Assembly: GCF_024753145.1 (NCBI RefSeq)
Contig: NZ_JANUGU010000006.1
Location: 267,914 to 331,913, forward strand
Origin: Massilia terrae
Lineage (GTDB): Bacteria > Pseudomonadota > Gammaproteobacteria > Burkholderiales > Burkholderiaceae_D
DNA length: 64,000 nucleotides
Reading direction: 5' to 3'
Of this stretch, positions 32,201 through 40,667 are shown one piece after another. The translations under genes and the position numbers were made by a program. Position 1 is the stretch's first letter. The number at the start of each line of letters is the position of its first letter. The notes under the pieces were generated by a model. It was not told where the DNA came from, made no database searches, and saw only the letters and a list, made by a program, of their open reading frames with translations.

Positions 32201-32497
32201 GGGCGGCGCCGGCGCCGTGTTGTCGACGCTGAAGGCGAGGGCGGCAGCGGCCGACTGGTTTCCTGCCGCGTCAATGCTGACGGCGGTAATGTAGTAGCTG
32301 CCGTCGGGAAGAGCGAAGCCGGTGGGGGTGTTCCACAGGCCGTCCGTCGCCCTGACAGTGAACGACCCCAGTAAGGCGCCCTTGCTCCACAACTGCACGG
32401 TAGTGCCGGGGTCGGCGAGTCCCCACATGACGTCTCCGCGGCTGTAGCGAAGCGTCGAATCCCGATAGTAGACAGCAATGGTTGGCGTCGTTGGCAT
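29228..32497 (-). CDS. Large surface or secreted protein: Ig-like, five PPC repeats, DUF4214
   Basis: 1089 residues. Two bacterial Ig-like repeats (~1-185). Five PPC-type repeats follow (~186-308, 310-425, 427-535, 535-655, 655-775), each with a DxDWFK-like strand (DVDWFKLNL, DLDMFKVKL, DLDWFAVNL, DVDWYKITA, DTDWFKVDL). Then an Ig-like domain (~780-880), one RTX-like motif (GGVGNDIFHS...FDGGPGLD) and a C-terminal DUF4214 (~960-1080). There is no signal peptide, which with the RTX-like C-terminus fits type I secretion. No protease domain is present, which is odd for a protein with PPC repeats. Confidence 0.85.
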   Translation of the reverse strand: MPTTPTIAVYYRDSTLRYSRGDVMWGLADPGTTVQLWSKGALLGSFTVRATDGLWNTPTGFALPDGSYYITAVSIDAAGNQSAAAALAFSVDNTAPAPPTIQLDDPGSTNGLAARFSGSAQPGSTLELTIGQANQITTTVDFNGHWSTNTIVPDGHYNITATARDEAGNVSTASTLVFDRTPDDFGNDASHAAPFAVDSTISGAINFLRDVDWFKLNLEELTTYTLSLKAAKSGGGTLPWVNGNSSAVFQLWDPQANDGAGQFVFIYGFASNDADEVISLSPSHSGTYYVLIGAPDQVGSYSLQLATFSHDDFYSDRARAATIGAGVTSSGRFDFSGDLDMFKVKLNAGVTYQVDLAGGPTLDSMSSVGLELTDAANSMRVWSTISGQHALATIAPAATGDFYIAVSYSGFKLGSYQLNIAPVADDFGASPGNSGTLAIGSAVQGKIDVAGDLDWFAVNLQAGTSYTFQLDQGSAGAYATLYVHDASGARLNPWAAQYDHGRLLTWTPDQSGTYYLDVGNYDRATPYVLQARAADIDDHGATAATAGLIAPAQTISGRLETPYDVDWYKITAKANAAYSFVFQPQAEGLSSYVASGTLNIVDSSGRVISSGLYFDGARTLTWQAAAAGDYYVAVSAYDAVFSYTIAASMNDQDIYSGDTNTSGTLSPGGVVRSAIDFAGDTDWFKVDLEAGQRYSFQLTGAVEGGGTLAAPELRLYNASKSVLWTIGGSSYNDPYTSYTPTVSGTYYLQVRPDYTGAASTGSYTLKEASATVPIADTTPPVALALSAPESAGSNPQADHLYIHFSEAIQLGTGAITLRLASGQLVETFDAATSSRLSVPGDFAIAIDPSAPLAYGTSYRIELDATAVKDKAGLALAAPFSTGFVTVDQPLNQTGGVGNDIFHSSNNSDTFDGGPGLDTVVYHTSSSGYTMYFDGHDINVAKGELDTLHNIERVLFNDRAIAFDLDGAAGQAYRLYRASFDRVPDTAGLGYWIAQMDKGMSLHDVAQQFIASAEFKTLFGAAPSDAAFVTALYGNVLHRQPDQAGADYWTAVLAKGADRTDVLVEFSTSAENQAAVVGQISQGISYLPFH

Positions 32498-32628
32498 GTT
32501 CAGGCAGGCGCGGTGGCGATGCCTGAGGATAGCACCGGAGCAACTTTTTGCACAAGAGACAACATTTGCCGATGCAAGGAGGCGACGAGCAGCCCTGCCG
32601 CAACAGAGCTGCCTGCCGGGTTGCGGAG

Positions 32629-33663
32629 CTATTTGCCGAGGATGGCGTTATCCAGTTCCGTGAGCTGCTGGAGGCGGCGCGTGGTCAGCAGGGCGCGCAG
32701 GCCGGACGAGGGCATGGCGGGGTATTTGATCGAGGTGAACAGTTCCATCGCGTCGCGGTAGGCCAGCCAGGCACGCTGCGTCTTTTCGACGCCGGCTTTG
32801 CGGATGTTGCCGAGGTAGGAATCGGGCACTGGCGCGGCCTGCATGAACTGGCGGTAGGTGTCGTTCATCTTCGCGTCCAGGGCCGCGAACTCCGCCTCCG
32901 AGAAACGCGGCAGCTTGCCTTGCTGGAAGTCTTCGACGTCCTGTTCGAACCGGTCCAGTTCGGCGGATTCCACCTCGGCTTGCACGCGGGCGTGCGCGAC
33001 GCTCGACGTATCCGTCTCGTTGTCGCGACGGTGCTGGGCGAAATAGCGCGCAGCCTGCAGGGCCATGTCGAAGCCGACTTGTTCTTTCGGGGCCCAGCCG
33101 CGCGCGAGCCCGCCGAGCTCGTCGGCACGGGACTTGGCCAGGCGGCGCTCGCGTAGCGCTGCGCATCCGCTGGCGCCCGGCGCTTCTTCGCAGCGGTCGA
33201 CGCGGTCGCGCCCGCCGCGCTGGACCAGTTTCAATAGCCGGCTTCTCATTTCCGTGACGGAGCCCGGGCTGCTGCAGGCGAAGCGCATCGCCAGGCCGAG
33301 GTTGGGCGCGACGCCGTCGCCGTTGGCATAGAGCATCATCAGCACGGCATTGTCGCCGGTCGCAAACGCGCAGTCGCGCACCGCTTGCCAGTCAGCGTCG
33401 GAAGTGGTTTTGCGCGCCAGCGCCGTGTAGTAGAGCGCGCTGGCGTCGCAGCGGGCGGGCGCGGCGCGGTGCGGCTGGTCCTGGCTGGGCACCCGCTGGT
33501 AGCGCACGCGCTGGCACTGCAGGTTCACCTCGGCCAGGGCGGACCGGTCGGTCTTGGCGCCGAGCAGGTAGGGGTAGGGATGGGCGAAGGCCGTGCCGCA
33601 CAGCAGCACGGCGGGAAGAATGGCGAGCGGCAGCGCCCTGCGAATAGTGGTGGAGTTAGCCAT
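32629..33663 (-). CDS. Exported protein with LprI/DUF1311-like C-terminal domain
   Basis: 344 residues from ATG 33663, preceded by GGAG. A signal peptide (LPLAILPAVLLCGTAFA) is followed by a Cys-containing region (QCQRV, DCAFATGD, FACSSPG, DRCEEAPGASGC). The C-terminal ~110 residues fit the LprI/DUF1311 pattern (LDAKMNDTYRQFM ... EKTQRAWLAYRDAMELF). LprI-type proteins include lysozyme inhibitors, but activity here is unproven. The frame continues upstream to 34023 without coding features. Confidence 0.75.
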   Translation of the reverse strand: MANSTTIRRALPLAILPAVLLCGTAFAHPYPYLLGAKTDRSALAEVNLQCQRVRYQRVPSQDQPHRAAPARCDASALYYTALARKTTSDADWQAVRDCAFATGDNAVLMMLYANGDGVAPNLGLAMRFACSSPGSVTEMRSRLLKLVQRGGRDRVDRCEEAPGASGCAALRERRLAKSRADELGGLARGWAPKEQVGFDMALQAARYFAQHRRDNETDTSSVAHARVQAEVESAELDRFEQDVEDFQQGKLPRFSEAEFAALDAKMNDTYRQFMQAAPVPDSYLGNIRKAGVEKTQRAWLAYRDAMELFTSIKYPAMPSSGLRALLTTRRLQQLTELDNAILGK

Positions 33664-34091
33664 GGCGATCTCCTTCAATGCGCCCGCGCTTGTGGCCGGG
33701 CAAATTCCGGACGGAAAATTGAACGCTACCGCAGGGAGGATGCGGGCGCGGTGAGGTGGCGCAATTGCTTGTGATTTATTGCTGGGAGGGCGATTGTCTG
33801 CGGAATGGATGGTGTTCGTGACTGGCCGATTACATCCGCTGCAAGCTTCGCAATACAGGAAAATTTTTTCCGATCGGAAAAACACAGAGGCCGAAAACGG
33901 GTCTAAAATTCCACCCGTAAATGATTCCTGACGCCAACCACTTCGGTTGGCGTTTCGCTTTTTGGGCCCTGTTAGCAGACTTTTATGGGCAGAAGTCGTC
34001 AGTACGGGAGCGTTGGCCAACACCTCCGCGAACCAACGACCTCCCTGGAAAAGAACGCCAGCCTGGCATCCTCAACCGCTTATCTGGATCA
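33664..34091. other. Gene-free spacer with an orphan hairpin
   Basis: About 430 bases between divergent genes. A terminator-like hairpin sits at 33931-33953 (ACGCCAACC / GGTTGGCGT, 5-base loop) with TTTCGCTTTTT after it on the plus strand, about 130 bases before the MFS start. No gene precedes it on that strand. A smaller CGGGT/ACCCG stem lies at about 33898-33919. No tRNA-like fold was found. Confidence 0.5.
33931..33963 (+). terminator. Orphan terminator or leader attenuator before the MFS gene
   Basis: 9-bp GC-rich stem and a T-rich tail on the plus strand. It could end an unannotated small RNA or attenuate the MFS transcript; the sequence alone does not decide. Confidence 0.5.
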
Positions 34092-35261
34092 ATGCAAACT
34101 CTTCCTTCTTCCCCTACCTCGACCCAGCGTCTTTCGATTTCCCAAGTCCAAGCCCAGGATTTCGCCCTGCCGCTGCTGTTCATCCTGTTCGGCCTGATCA
34201 TGGGCTCGTGGGCTGGCCGCATCCCGGCGCTCGCCGCCGGCGTGCACGTCTCGCACGCTGCACTGTCCATGGTGCTGCTGTGCGGCGGCCTCGGCGCTGT
34301 CGTTTCCTACCCGATCTCGTCCTGGCTGATGGGCAACTATGGCGCGCGCAAGACGCTCCTGATCGCCGGGCTTGCCCTGCTGGCCGACCTGGTGTCAATC
34401 GGCATCGCGCCGACCGTCCCGCGCCTGATGCTGTCGGTGCTGATGCTTGGCATCACCGCCTCGACCTTCGACGTCGCGGTGAACTCGGCCGCGACCAGGC
34501 GCGAGAAGGAGACTGGCAAGTCGGAACTGTCCAAGCTGCATGGCCTGGGCTGCGCCGGCGGCCTGGCGGGCGCAACGCTGGGTAGCCTCATGGCGAGCCT
34601 GCACATCGCGCCGGGCACGCACTTCCTGATGCTGGCCGGTCCGCTGGCCCTGCTGCTGTGGGCGGCATACCAGATGCTGGATGTGAGCGATGCGTGCGAG
34701 CAGGTCGAGAAGAAGAAGTTCGCGCTGCCGCGTGGCCCGCTGGCGCTGCTGGGCGCGATCGGCTTCCTCGGCTCGATGGCGGAAGGCAGCATCGCCGACT
34801 GGAGCGGCGTGTTCCTGCGCGAACACTTCCACGCCACCGATGGCCTGGCGCCGCTCGCCCTGTCGGCGTTTTCGGTCATGATGCTGACGTCCCGCATGGC
34901 CGGTGACCGCCTGAAGGCGCGTCATGGCGCCAAGCAGCTGGTCAGCAGCGGTGCCGCGCTCGCGGCGGCCGGCCTGTTCTTCGCCGTGCTGTCGCCGAAT
35001 GCCGTGTTCGCGCTGGGCGGCTTCGCTGTCGCCGGCCTCGGCCTGTCGCTGGTGTTCCCCTTCGTGTTCTCGGCGGCCGGCGCGCAAGGCCCGGCAGCGC
35101 TGGCCGGCGTTGCCAGCATGGCGTACACCGGCAGCCTGATGGGCCCGCCCGCGATCGGCGCCATCGCGCAGGGCCTGGGCATGCAGGCGGCGATCAGCTG
35201 GATCGCGGTGCTGGCGCTGGCGATCGCCTGGGTGGCCAAGCGCTCGCCGTTGCTGAAGTAA
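34092..35261 (+). CDS. MFS transporter (YbjJ-like)
   Basis: 389 residues from ATG 34092 (MQTLPSSPTSTQRLS), about 12 membrane helices. First helix LLFILFGLIMGSWAGRIPAL and loop motif GNYGARKTLLIAG between helices 2 and 3. Resembles the YbjJ branch of the major facilitator superfamily; substrate unknown. The frame is open upstream to 33921 but runs through the hairpin there. A terminator follows. Confidence 0.85.
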   Translation: MQTLPSSPTSTQRLSISQVQAQDFALPLLFILFGLIMGSWAGRIPALAAGVHVSHAALSMVLLCGGLGAVVSYPISSWLMGNYGARKTLLIAGLALLADLVSIGIAPTVPRLMLSVLMLGITASTFDVAVNSAATRREKETGKSELSKLHGLGCAGGLAGATLGSLMASLHIAPGTHFLMLAGPLALLLWAAYQMLDVSDACEQVEKKKFALPRGPLALLGAIGFLGSMAEGSIADWSGVFLREHFHATDGLAPLALSAFSVMMLTSRMAGDRLKARHGAKQLVSSGAALAAAGLFFAVLSPNAVFALGGFAVAGLGLSLVFPFVFSAAGAQGPAALAGVASMAYTGSLMGPPAIGAIAQGLGMQAAISWIAVLALAIAWVAKRSPLLK

Positions 35262-35285
35262 TCATCCCGGCATCTCCTCGATCGG

Positions 35286-35309
35286 CGGCGCCGATAGGGC
35301 GCCGTTTTT
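35286..35309 (+). terminator. Terminator of the MFS gene
   Basis: 7-bp stem CGGCGCC / GGCGCCG and five T, 24 bases past the stop. Confidence 0.85.
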
Positions 35310-35468
35310 ATATCTGCACTCGTCTCTGTCGACCTGTGCGCCATCGTACGAGACACCAGATGCAGCCGTTTGCGCTGCGCCAAATGTGTCACGCGGCCGG
35401 CGGCGAACTTCTGCAGCCCAGCAGTCTCAAACACTGGCTTTCGCAAACGCGAAACTCAGGAGGCGCAG

Positions 35469-36092
35469 ATGCACAGCATGCTCGACGCGTGGTCTATCGT
35501 GCGGTTTCACGACCGGGAACTCGCACGGCCCGGCTGGCCCCAGCCACCCTCGGCGGACCTGGCCGCCGCGTGGCGGCCCATCGCGGCCAACCACCGCTGC
35601 AACTGCCAGCTGTGGCAAGAAGAAGACCGGGTGCGCCGCCGCGATGTGCCGGCCGCCGACATCGCCGACGGCAAGCGCCGCATCGATGGCCACAACCAGC
35701 AGCGCAACGATGCGGTCGAGGCCATCGACGAAGCGATCCTGGCCGAGCTCGCGCATGTGCGCCTGCGCGGCGGGGCGCGTCTTTCCAGCGAAACTGCGGG
35801 CGCCATGATCGACCGGCTGTCGATCCTGGCGCTGAAGGTCCACCACATGCGCCTGCAGTCGCAGCGTGCGCCGGCCGGGCAGGCCCATGTGCAGTTGTGC
35901 GGCGCGAAGCTGGAACGATTGGAAGCGCAGCGCGCCGACCTCGCGGCTTGTCTCGACCGCCTGCTGCGCGAGGCACGCTCGGGAGAGACCTATTTCAAGG
36001 TCTATCGCCAGTTCAAGATGTACAACGACGCGTCGCTCAATCCCTATCTTTACGGGCCGGACGGCGCGGGCGCCGGTGGGACTGTACCGTGA
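35469..36092 (+). CDS. DUF4254 family protein
   Basis: 207 residues from ATG 35469 with a strong AGGAGG site 6 bases upstream. It matches DUF4254 by its NHRCNCQLWQEEDRVRR segment, the helix GAMIDRLSILALKVHHM and the end FKMYNDASLNPYLY. Family members lie in glycan or lipopolysaccharide clusters; molecular function is unknown. Its stop overlaps the start of a broken glycosyltransferase (GTGA), so the two were translationally coupled. Confidence 0.82.
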   Translation: MHSMLDAWSIVRFHDRELARPGWPQPPSADLAAAWRPIAANHRCNCQLWQEEDRVRRRDVPAADIADGKRRIDGHNQQRNDAVEAIDEAILAELAHVRLRGGARLSSETAGAMIDRLSILALKVHHMRLQSQRAPAGQAHVQLCGAKLERLEAQRADLAACLDRLLREARSGETYFKVYRQFKMYNDASLNPYLYGPDGAGAGGTVP

Positions 36093-36420
36093 CCAGCTTC
36101 CCTATCGATGTGCTGGTGCCAACCTGCGACCGCGCCGCGGCGCTGGCGGTGACGCTGACGGGTTGGGCGCGCAGACGGTGGGCCCGCTGCGTATCGTCAT
36201 TTCCGACCAGTCGGTCCGCGCCGATGCCTGCGTCAGCGCCGAGGTGCAGGCCGTGATGCGCTACCTGTGCGCACGTGGGCACCTGGTGGGGCTGCTGCGC
36301 CGCATGCCGCCAAGGGGGGCGAACCTTGGCGGATGTACTTCAACGAGGTTCCTGAACCGCCGCTGCGATATGTGCCGTGTTCCACCCGCGTGCCGGCGCG
36401 GACCGATCGCAGCGAGCACA
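36089..36420 (+). pseudogene. Glycosyltransferase (GT2-like) remnant
   Basis: GTG 36089 overlaps the DUF4254 stop and opens a GT2-like N-terminus, FPIDVLVPTCDRAAALAVTL. Near 36160 one base is missing: the sense continues in another frame as QTVGPLRIVISDQS ... AEVQAVMRYLCARGH. After MPPRG (about 36318) the expected catalytic domain is absent, and another frame reads MYFNEVPEPPLRYVP. So at least one frameshift and a large internal deletion have destroyed the gene. The GT2 assignment rests on the N-terminus only. Confidence 0.7.
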
Positions 36421-36456
36421 TGATGCCGTTCGCCGGCGCATCGCCCAATTCGGACT

Positions 36457-37521
36457 TCACCAATATGGCCACATGCCGGTCGCGCGTTGGTTGTCGGGCT
36501 CGGTGCCCGAAAGCAGCGCACGGGCGTGATCCAGGACCACGGCGGCACGCTCGGCGTCCGGGTCCCAGATGCAGCGATGACTGTGGCGGTCGAGCGGCGA
36601 CCAGCGTGCGATGTCGGCCTTGCTGAAGATGACCACGCTCTTCAGCTGTAGCCCGGCGGCGATGTGCGATACCCCGGTGTCGTTGCACACCAGCAGGCGA
36701 GCGCGCCGCATCAGGCAGGCCATGGCGCCGACCGAGATCGGCGCGGCTGCGTTGATGGCCGGGGCGCGCATATGCGAGGCAACTTGCGCTGCCAGTCCCA
36801 CTTCCGACGCGGAGCCGGTGAGCACGATGTCGAGGCCAAACTCCGCCGCCAACTGGTCGGCCACTTCCGCGAAGCGCCGCGCCGGCCAGCATTTGTCGCG
36901 ATGGCTCGCCCCTGGATGAATGCAGATGTAGCGGCCCGGTGCCAGCCTGGCGGCGACGCCGCTGTCCGCCAGTTCCTGCTCGTCGGCCGGCGTGAGCGGA
37001 AACTCCAGATAGTCACCCATGCGGTCGGCGCCCAGTTCGGCCATGATTGCGAGCAGCCGCTCCGGTTCGGCGCCGGATTCCGGGAAAGGCAGAAGGGTCG
37101 TGGTTTCGCTGCACACCGTGGCGCCGCGCGTGCAGCCCGCCATCGTCGCGGCACCGAAGCCGGTCACAATTTCGTTGCTGATGTCGCCGCTGCCATGCAA
37201 CTGGATTGCGAGCGACAGCTTGCGGCTGCATACGTCCGCATAGAAACCTGGCAGCGCCGCATGGCGCACCTGCTGTTCCGGCAGCATGGGGTGGCCGGGG
37301 AAGGCGATGAATTCGTCGATGTAGTGGTGAAAGCGGCGCGCGAACTGGCTGGCCCACGGCAGCCCGACCAGGATGGTGTGCGCTTCCGGCGCCGCGCAGC
37401 GCAGCGCACGCAGGGCCGGCACGGCGCACAGCATGTCACCCAGCTGCAGGGCGCGGAACACCGCGACGGAGCGGACATCGAGCCGGTGCAGGAGTGGACG
37501 GCGGTTCACGGTTTCCTCCAT
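36457..37521 (-). CDS. Glycosyltransferase family 9 (heptosyltransferase-like)
   Basis: 354 residues. N-terminal Rossmann domain (VRSVAVFRALQLGDMLCAVPALRALR). The C-terminal nucleotide-sugar domain has YICIHPGASHRDKCWPARRFAEVA and LLVCNDTGVSHIAAGL. This is the ADP-heptose:LPS heptosyltransferase pattern, so a role in outer glycan or LPS assembly is likely. ATG 37521 overlaps the stop of a SPASM fragment (TGATG). Its 3' end approaches the GT2 remnant from the opposite strand. Confidence 0.88.
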   Translation of the reverse strand: MEETVNRRPLLHRLDVRSVAVFRALQLGDMLCAVPALRALRCAAPEAHTILVGLPWASQFARRFHHYIDEFIAFPGHPMLPEQQVRHAALPGFYADVCSRKLSLAIQLHGSGDISNEIVTGFGAATMAGCTRGATVCSETTTLLPFPESGAEPERLLAIMAELGADRMGDYLEFPLTPADEQELADSGVAARLAPGRYICIHPGASHRDKCWPARRFAEVADQLAAEFGLDIVLTGSASEVGLAAQVASHMRAPAINAAAPISVGAMACLMRRARLLVCNDTGVSHIAAGLQLKSVVIFSKADIARWSPLDRHSHRCIWDPDAERAAVVLDHARALLSGTEPDNQRATGMWPYW

Positions 37522-37860
37522 CAGAATGTCCCGCGATAAATTGCACAGCCGGAGCAGACCGCGGGTGGGACGGCAGATGAGAGCCGGGCCCGGAACTGCG
37601 CGTACGGCCTACCATGCCAGACCGCGGCGACGCCATCCACGCACATATTGCCCAGTTGGGCACGGTCGGGCGTGGCCACCATGCAAGTCGAGCATGCGCT
37701 CGCACAGCGTGCTGCGCCCGCGCAGGCGTTCGACCACCAGGTCGTCGCAGCTCGCAAGCGCCGCTTCGATTTCCTGCAGCCTTGGCTCAGGCCCGAGGTA
37801 ATCGTCGCTCCAGCGATATGAGCTGGCTGTCCCGGCAATTTCGGCCAGCCCGTAGTCCAT
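37521..37860 (-). pseudogene. Remnant of a radical-SAM (SPASM) gene fused to another fragment
   Basis: Two partial frames. From ATG 37860, MDYGLAEIAGTASSYRWSDD ... CERMLDLHGGHA reads as a hydrophilic N-terminus of unknown family. From about 37676 to 37521, in another frame, comes a SPASM-type C-terminus: LGNMCVDGVAAVWHGRPYAQ and FRARLSSAVPPAVCSGCAIY, with the CxxC that binds an Fe-S cluster. No radical-SAM CxxxCxxC domain is left. The last codon overlaps the GT9 start, a trace of the original operon. Confidence 0.6.
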
Positions 37861-38008
37861 CGCCGTCTCCCAGGGTTCACGCGCGATGCAGCGGTTCAGC
37901 TACCCTTTGAGCAGGCTGAGTTCAACTTAGTTCAAGGCGATCGCGTGCATCGCGGCGAAACCTGTGCGTGAAAACGAGGTCAGAAGTGGTTTCCGAAGGG
38001 AGGACATC

Positions 38009-38800
38009 ATGGCTCACGTCAATCCGATCCAGATCCAGAAGTACCTGAAGGGCGTCGACTACCCGGCATCCAAGGAGGCGCTGCTGGCGAAGGCGAAGAG
38101 CATGGGTGCGGACGAAAACGTCTGCCAGTCAATCGAGCAATTGCCCGACGAAGATTTCCAGACGCCTGCCGACGTCAGCCAGGCCTTTGGCCGCTTGCCG
38201 GACGAGGTGACGGGCGCCGGGCCTGCCCGGCAGGCGCGCGCCACGCGCCAGCATGGCGAGCATCGCGGCGCCAAGGATGAAGCCGCGCCCAAGGACGAGG
38301 CTACGCACAAGGAGGAGGCGCGCAAAGCCAGCCATGGAACGGCGCATCCCGGACAGCCGCGCTATACCGGCGGCAACGAATTCCTGATCGAGGCAATGCA
38401 GGACGCGATGGCCGAGATCCAGATCTGCGAACTGGCCATCGAACGTTCGCAGAACCCGGACGTGAAGAAGTTCGCGCAATCGATGATCGACGAACACGGC
38501 CGCATGGGCCACGAGCTGGAGCAATTGGCTGGCGAAAAGCAGCTCGAAGTGCCACGGGCGATCCGACCCGAGCAGGAGATGACGGTGGACGAGCTGTCGG
38601 CCCTGTCCGGCCGCGATTTCGAGCAGCGCTGGATCCAGTACAACATCGATGTGCACGAGCGCGACACCAAGGTGTTCCGTCATTACGCCGAGGACCAGTC
38701 CGACCGCGAGATCGCGGCCATGGCGAAGAAGCAGGGCGCCGCGCTCGCCAAACACCTCAAGGCCGCCCATGATCTCGGCAAGAAACTGGCCAAGCGCTGA
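38009..38800 (+). CDS. DUF2795 / DUF4142 fusion protein
   Basis: 263 residues from ATG 38009, with GGGAGG 6 bases upstream. Residues ~5-65 are DUF2795 (IQIQKYLKGVDYPASKEALL). A charged Lys/Glu/Ala linker follows (~80-115). Residues ~120-260 are a DUF4142 ferritin-like helical bundle (FLIEAMQDAMAEIQICELA ... FAQSMIDEHGRMGHELEQLA). No signal peptide, although many DUF4142 proteins are exported. Probably stress-related; function unproven. Confidence 0.82.
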   Translation: MAHVNPIQIQKYLKGVDYPASKEALLAKAKSMGADENVCQSIEQLPDEDFQTPADVSQAFGRLPDEVTGAGPARQARATRQHGEHRGAKDEAAPKDEATHKEEARKASHGTAHPGQPRYTGGNEFLIEAMQDAMAEIQICELAIERSQNPDVKKFAQSMIDEHGRMGHELEQLAGEKQLEVPRAIRPEQEMTVDELSALSGRDFEQRWIQYNIDVHERDTKVFRHYAEDQSDREIAAMAKKQGAALAKHLKAAHDLGKKLAKR

Positions 38801-38826
38801 GCCCTGCAGCAGGAAGGGGTATCATC

Positions 38827-39672
38827 GTGGCATCTCCACCCGATGCCACGACGATGCTGCACACGCCCGCCAGTTTCATCCCGCTGATCACAAGGCAGGA
38901 GCACGATGACCCGCTGACCTTCCTTTTCCACCAAGGCAAACTGCTACTGCGCGAGGCCGACCTGGCCGTGCCGGGCCTGGGAACCGTGTCTTCGATGGAT
39001 GTCGATCCCTCGCGGCTGCAGCCGGTCGGCCTGTTGGACGGGCGCTATGTCCAGACCGCATGGCTCGACGGCGATGCCGCGCCCCCGGGCTATGCCTGGC
39101 AGACCCTGCGTTCCGCGCTCTGGACGCTCGATGCGCCGCTGGCAGGGGTGGCGGGTCGCGCCGCGCAGGTCGCGGAGTGGGCGCGCACCCACCGTTTCTG
39201 CGGCGCCTGCGGCAGCGCCACCAGCCAGGCCAGGAGCGAACGCTGTTTCACCTGCACCGTGTGCGGCCACATGGCCTACCCGCGCATTTCGCCGGCGATG
39301 ATGGTGCTGATCCGCAAAGGCGACGCCTACCTGATGGCGATGCACGTGAACTCACCGTCCAAGCGCTTCACCCCGCTTGCCGGCTTCCTGGAAGCGGGCG
39401 AATCGATCGAGGAAGCGGTGCACCGCGAGGTGTACGAGGAAGTCGGCCTGAAGGTCAGCAACCTGCGCTACTTCGGCAGCCAGGCCTGGCCTTTCCCGCA
39501 TTCGCTGATGATCGCCTTCACCGCCGACTACGAAAGCGGCGAGATCCGCGTCGACCCGAACGAGCTGTCCGAGGCGCGCTGGTTCGGGCCGGACGACGAG
39601 TGGCCGGAGCGCGTGCCGCACATCTCGGTGTCGAGCGTGCTGGTGGACGCGCACCGGCCTCCGGGCCGCTAG
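38827..39672 (+). CDS. nudC: NADH pyrophosphatase NudC
   Basis: Hydrolyses NAD(H), and NAD caps on RNA in E. coli. 281 residues from GTG 38827 (ATG 38854 possible). Zinc ribbon FCGACGSAT ... CFTCTVCGH; Nudix box GFLEAGESIEEAVHREVYEE followed by VGL; and the NudC-specific SQAWPFPHSLM (usual form SQPWPFP). It starts 26 bases after the preceding gene and may share its transcript. Confidence 0.95.
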   Translation: MASPPDATTMLHTPASFIPLITRQEHDDPLTFLFHQGKLLLREADLAVPGLGTVSSMDVDPSRLQPVGLLDGRYVQTAWLDGDAAPPGYAWQTLRSALWTLDAPLAGVAGRAAQVAEWARTHRFCGACGSATSQARSERCFTCTVCGHMAYPRISPAMMVLIRKGDAYLMAMHVNSPSKRFTPLAGFLEAGESIEEAVHREVYEEVGLKVSNLRYFGSQAWPFPHSLMIAFTADYESGEIRVDPNELSEARWFGPDDEWPERVPHISVSSVLVDAHRPPGR

Positions 39673-40523
39673 GTCGCCGGCAAGGCCACCGGCTGCGTCT
39701 CGGTGGATTCGGCCGGCTTGCTGCCGGTGCCGCGCATCTGCACGGCGCGCTGCAGCATGTCGAACCAGAACGGGGCGCCGAACAGCGTGGTGCACGCCGT
39801 CACCAGCCAGCCGGAAACTTGAAGCAGGAATTCCGACCCCAGCACCGGCGGGAATTTCTCCCAGCCGATCGGCAGCGCCATCAGCGCGTCGACCGTGGCC
39901 TGGTCCAGCGCGCCGGGCGCGCCGCTGATGTGCGCGGCCAGCGCCGGGTGCAGCCATAGCGTGCGGAACAGGTGGATGCTGTCGATATTGAGGAATACCG
40001 CCAGCAGCAGCGACAGGAGGAAGGAAATCAGCAGTTGCTTGCGCTTGTAGGCGCCGGACATGCGCTGCATGGCGTTGTCGAACCAACCGGCGACGAGGCG
40101 CTGGAATTGCTGCAGGTCGGCCGCGCGGCGGTACAAGCCTTGCATGGCGCGCTTGACCTGCGGGTCCGGGATCGACTCGATGGCGGCGCCCAGCGCCTCG
40201 TAGGTCGCCGGCCCGTTCTTCTGGATGCTGTCCATCAGCGCGATCGCGAAGTGTAGCGGTTCGATGTACGAGGGCTTGGCCTTGAGATCTTGTTCGTGGT
40301 CGGCGCCGCCATGCGGGTTGACCAGCGGATGCGTGTAGACCGCCTGCGCCAGCCGGCTGAAATCGGGATCGTTGAGCATGGTCTTGATGCCGGCCAGCAG
40401 GGTGTTGGCGCGCAAACGGAAGATCGACGCCAGCGCTTCCTGCAGGGTGGTGACGATCAGGGCGACCGAGCCGAAACAGAAACTGAGACCGATCGCGACT
40501 TCCAGGACAGTACTCCCGAGCAT
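39669..40523 (-). CDS. Integral membrane protein of unknown function
   Basis: 284 residues. N-terminal helix VLEVAIGLSFCFGSVALIVT, a cytoplasmic stretch (~40-165), then helices at about 168-188 (LLISFLLSLLLAVFLNI) and 240-260. Arg/Gln-rich segments link them. No family I can name. Its stop overlaps the end of nudC by four bases in convergent orientation. Divergent from folE. Confidence 0.78.
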   Translation of the reverse strand: MLGSTVLEVAIGLSFCFGSVALIVTTLQEALASIFRLRANTLLAGIKTMLNDPDFSRLAQAVYTHPLVNPHGGADHEQDLKAKPSYIEPLHFAIALMDSIQKNGPATYEALGAAIESIPDPQVKRAMQGLYRRAADLQQFQRLVAGWFDNAMQRMSGAYKRKQLLISFLLSLLLAVFLNIDSIHLFRTLWLHPALAAHISGAPGALDQATVDALMALPIGWEKFPPVLGSEFLLQVSGWLVTACTTLFGAPFWFDMLQRAVQMRGTGSKPAESTETQPVALPAT

Positions 40524-40667
40524 GATTGTTCTCCTCGTGGGCAGACGAAAAACAACGCTAGCGCATTCGGTAAATGCCCGAGTTTGGCTGGATCAAACTT
40601 TGGCGCGGCCGGTCGATCCGACGCATTTTCTATATACTGACGGCAATCGAAAAATTTAAGGTTGTTT

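Noticed and set aside
33840..33930. A tRNA-like arm before the orphan hairpin
   Set aside because: The GGGT/ACCC stem lacks a TTC-type loop and no acceptor or anticodon arm can be drawn. No tRNA or rRNA gene was seen elsewhere either.
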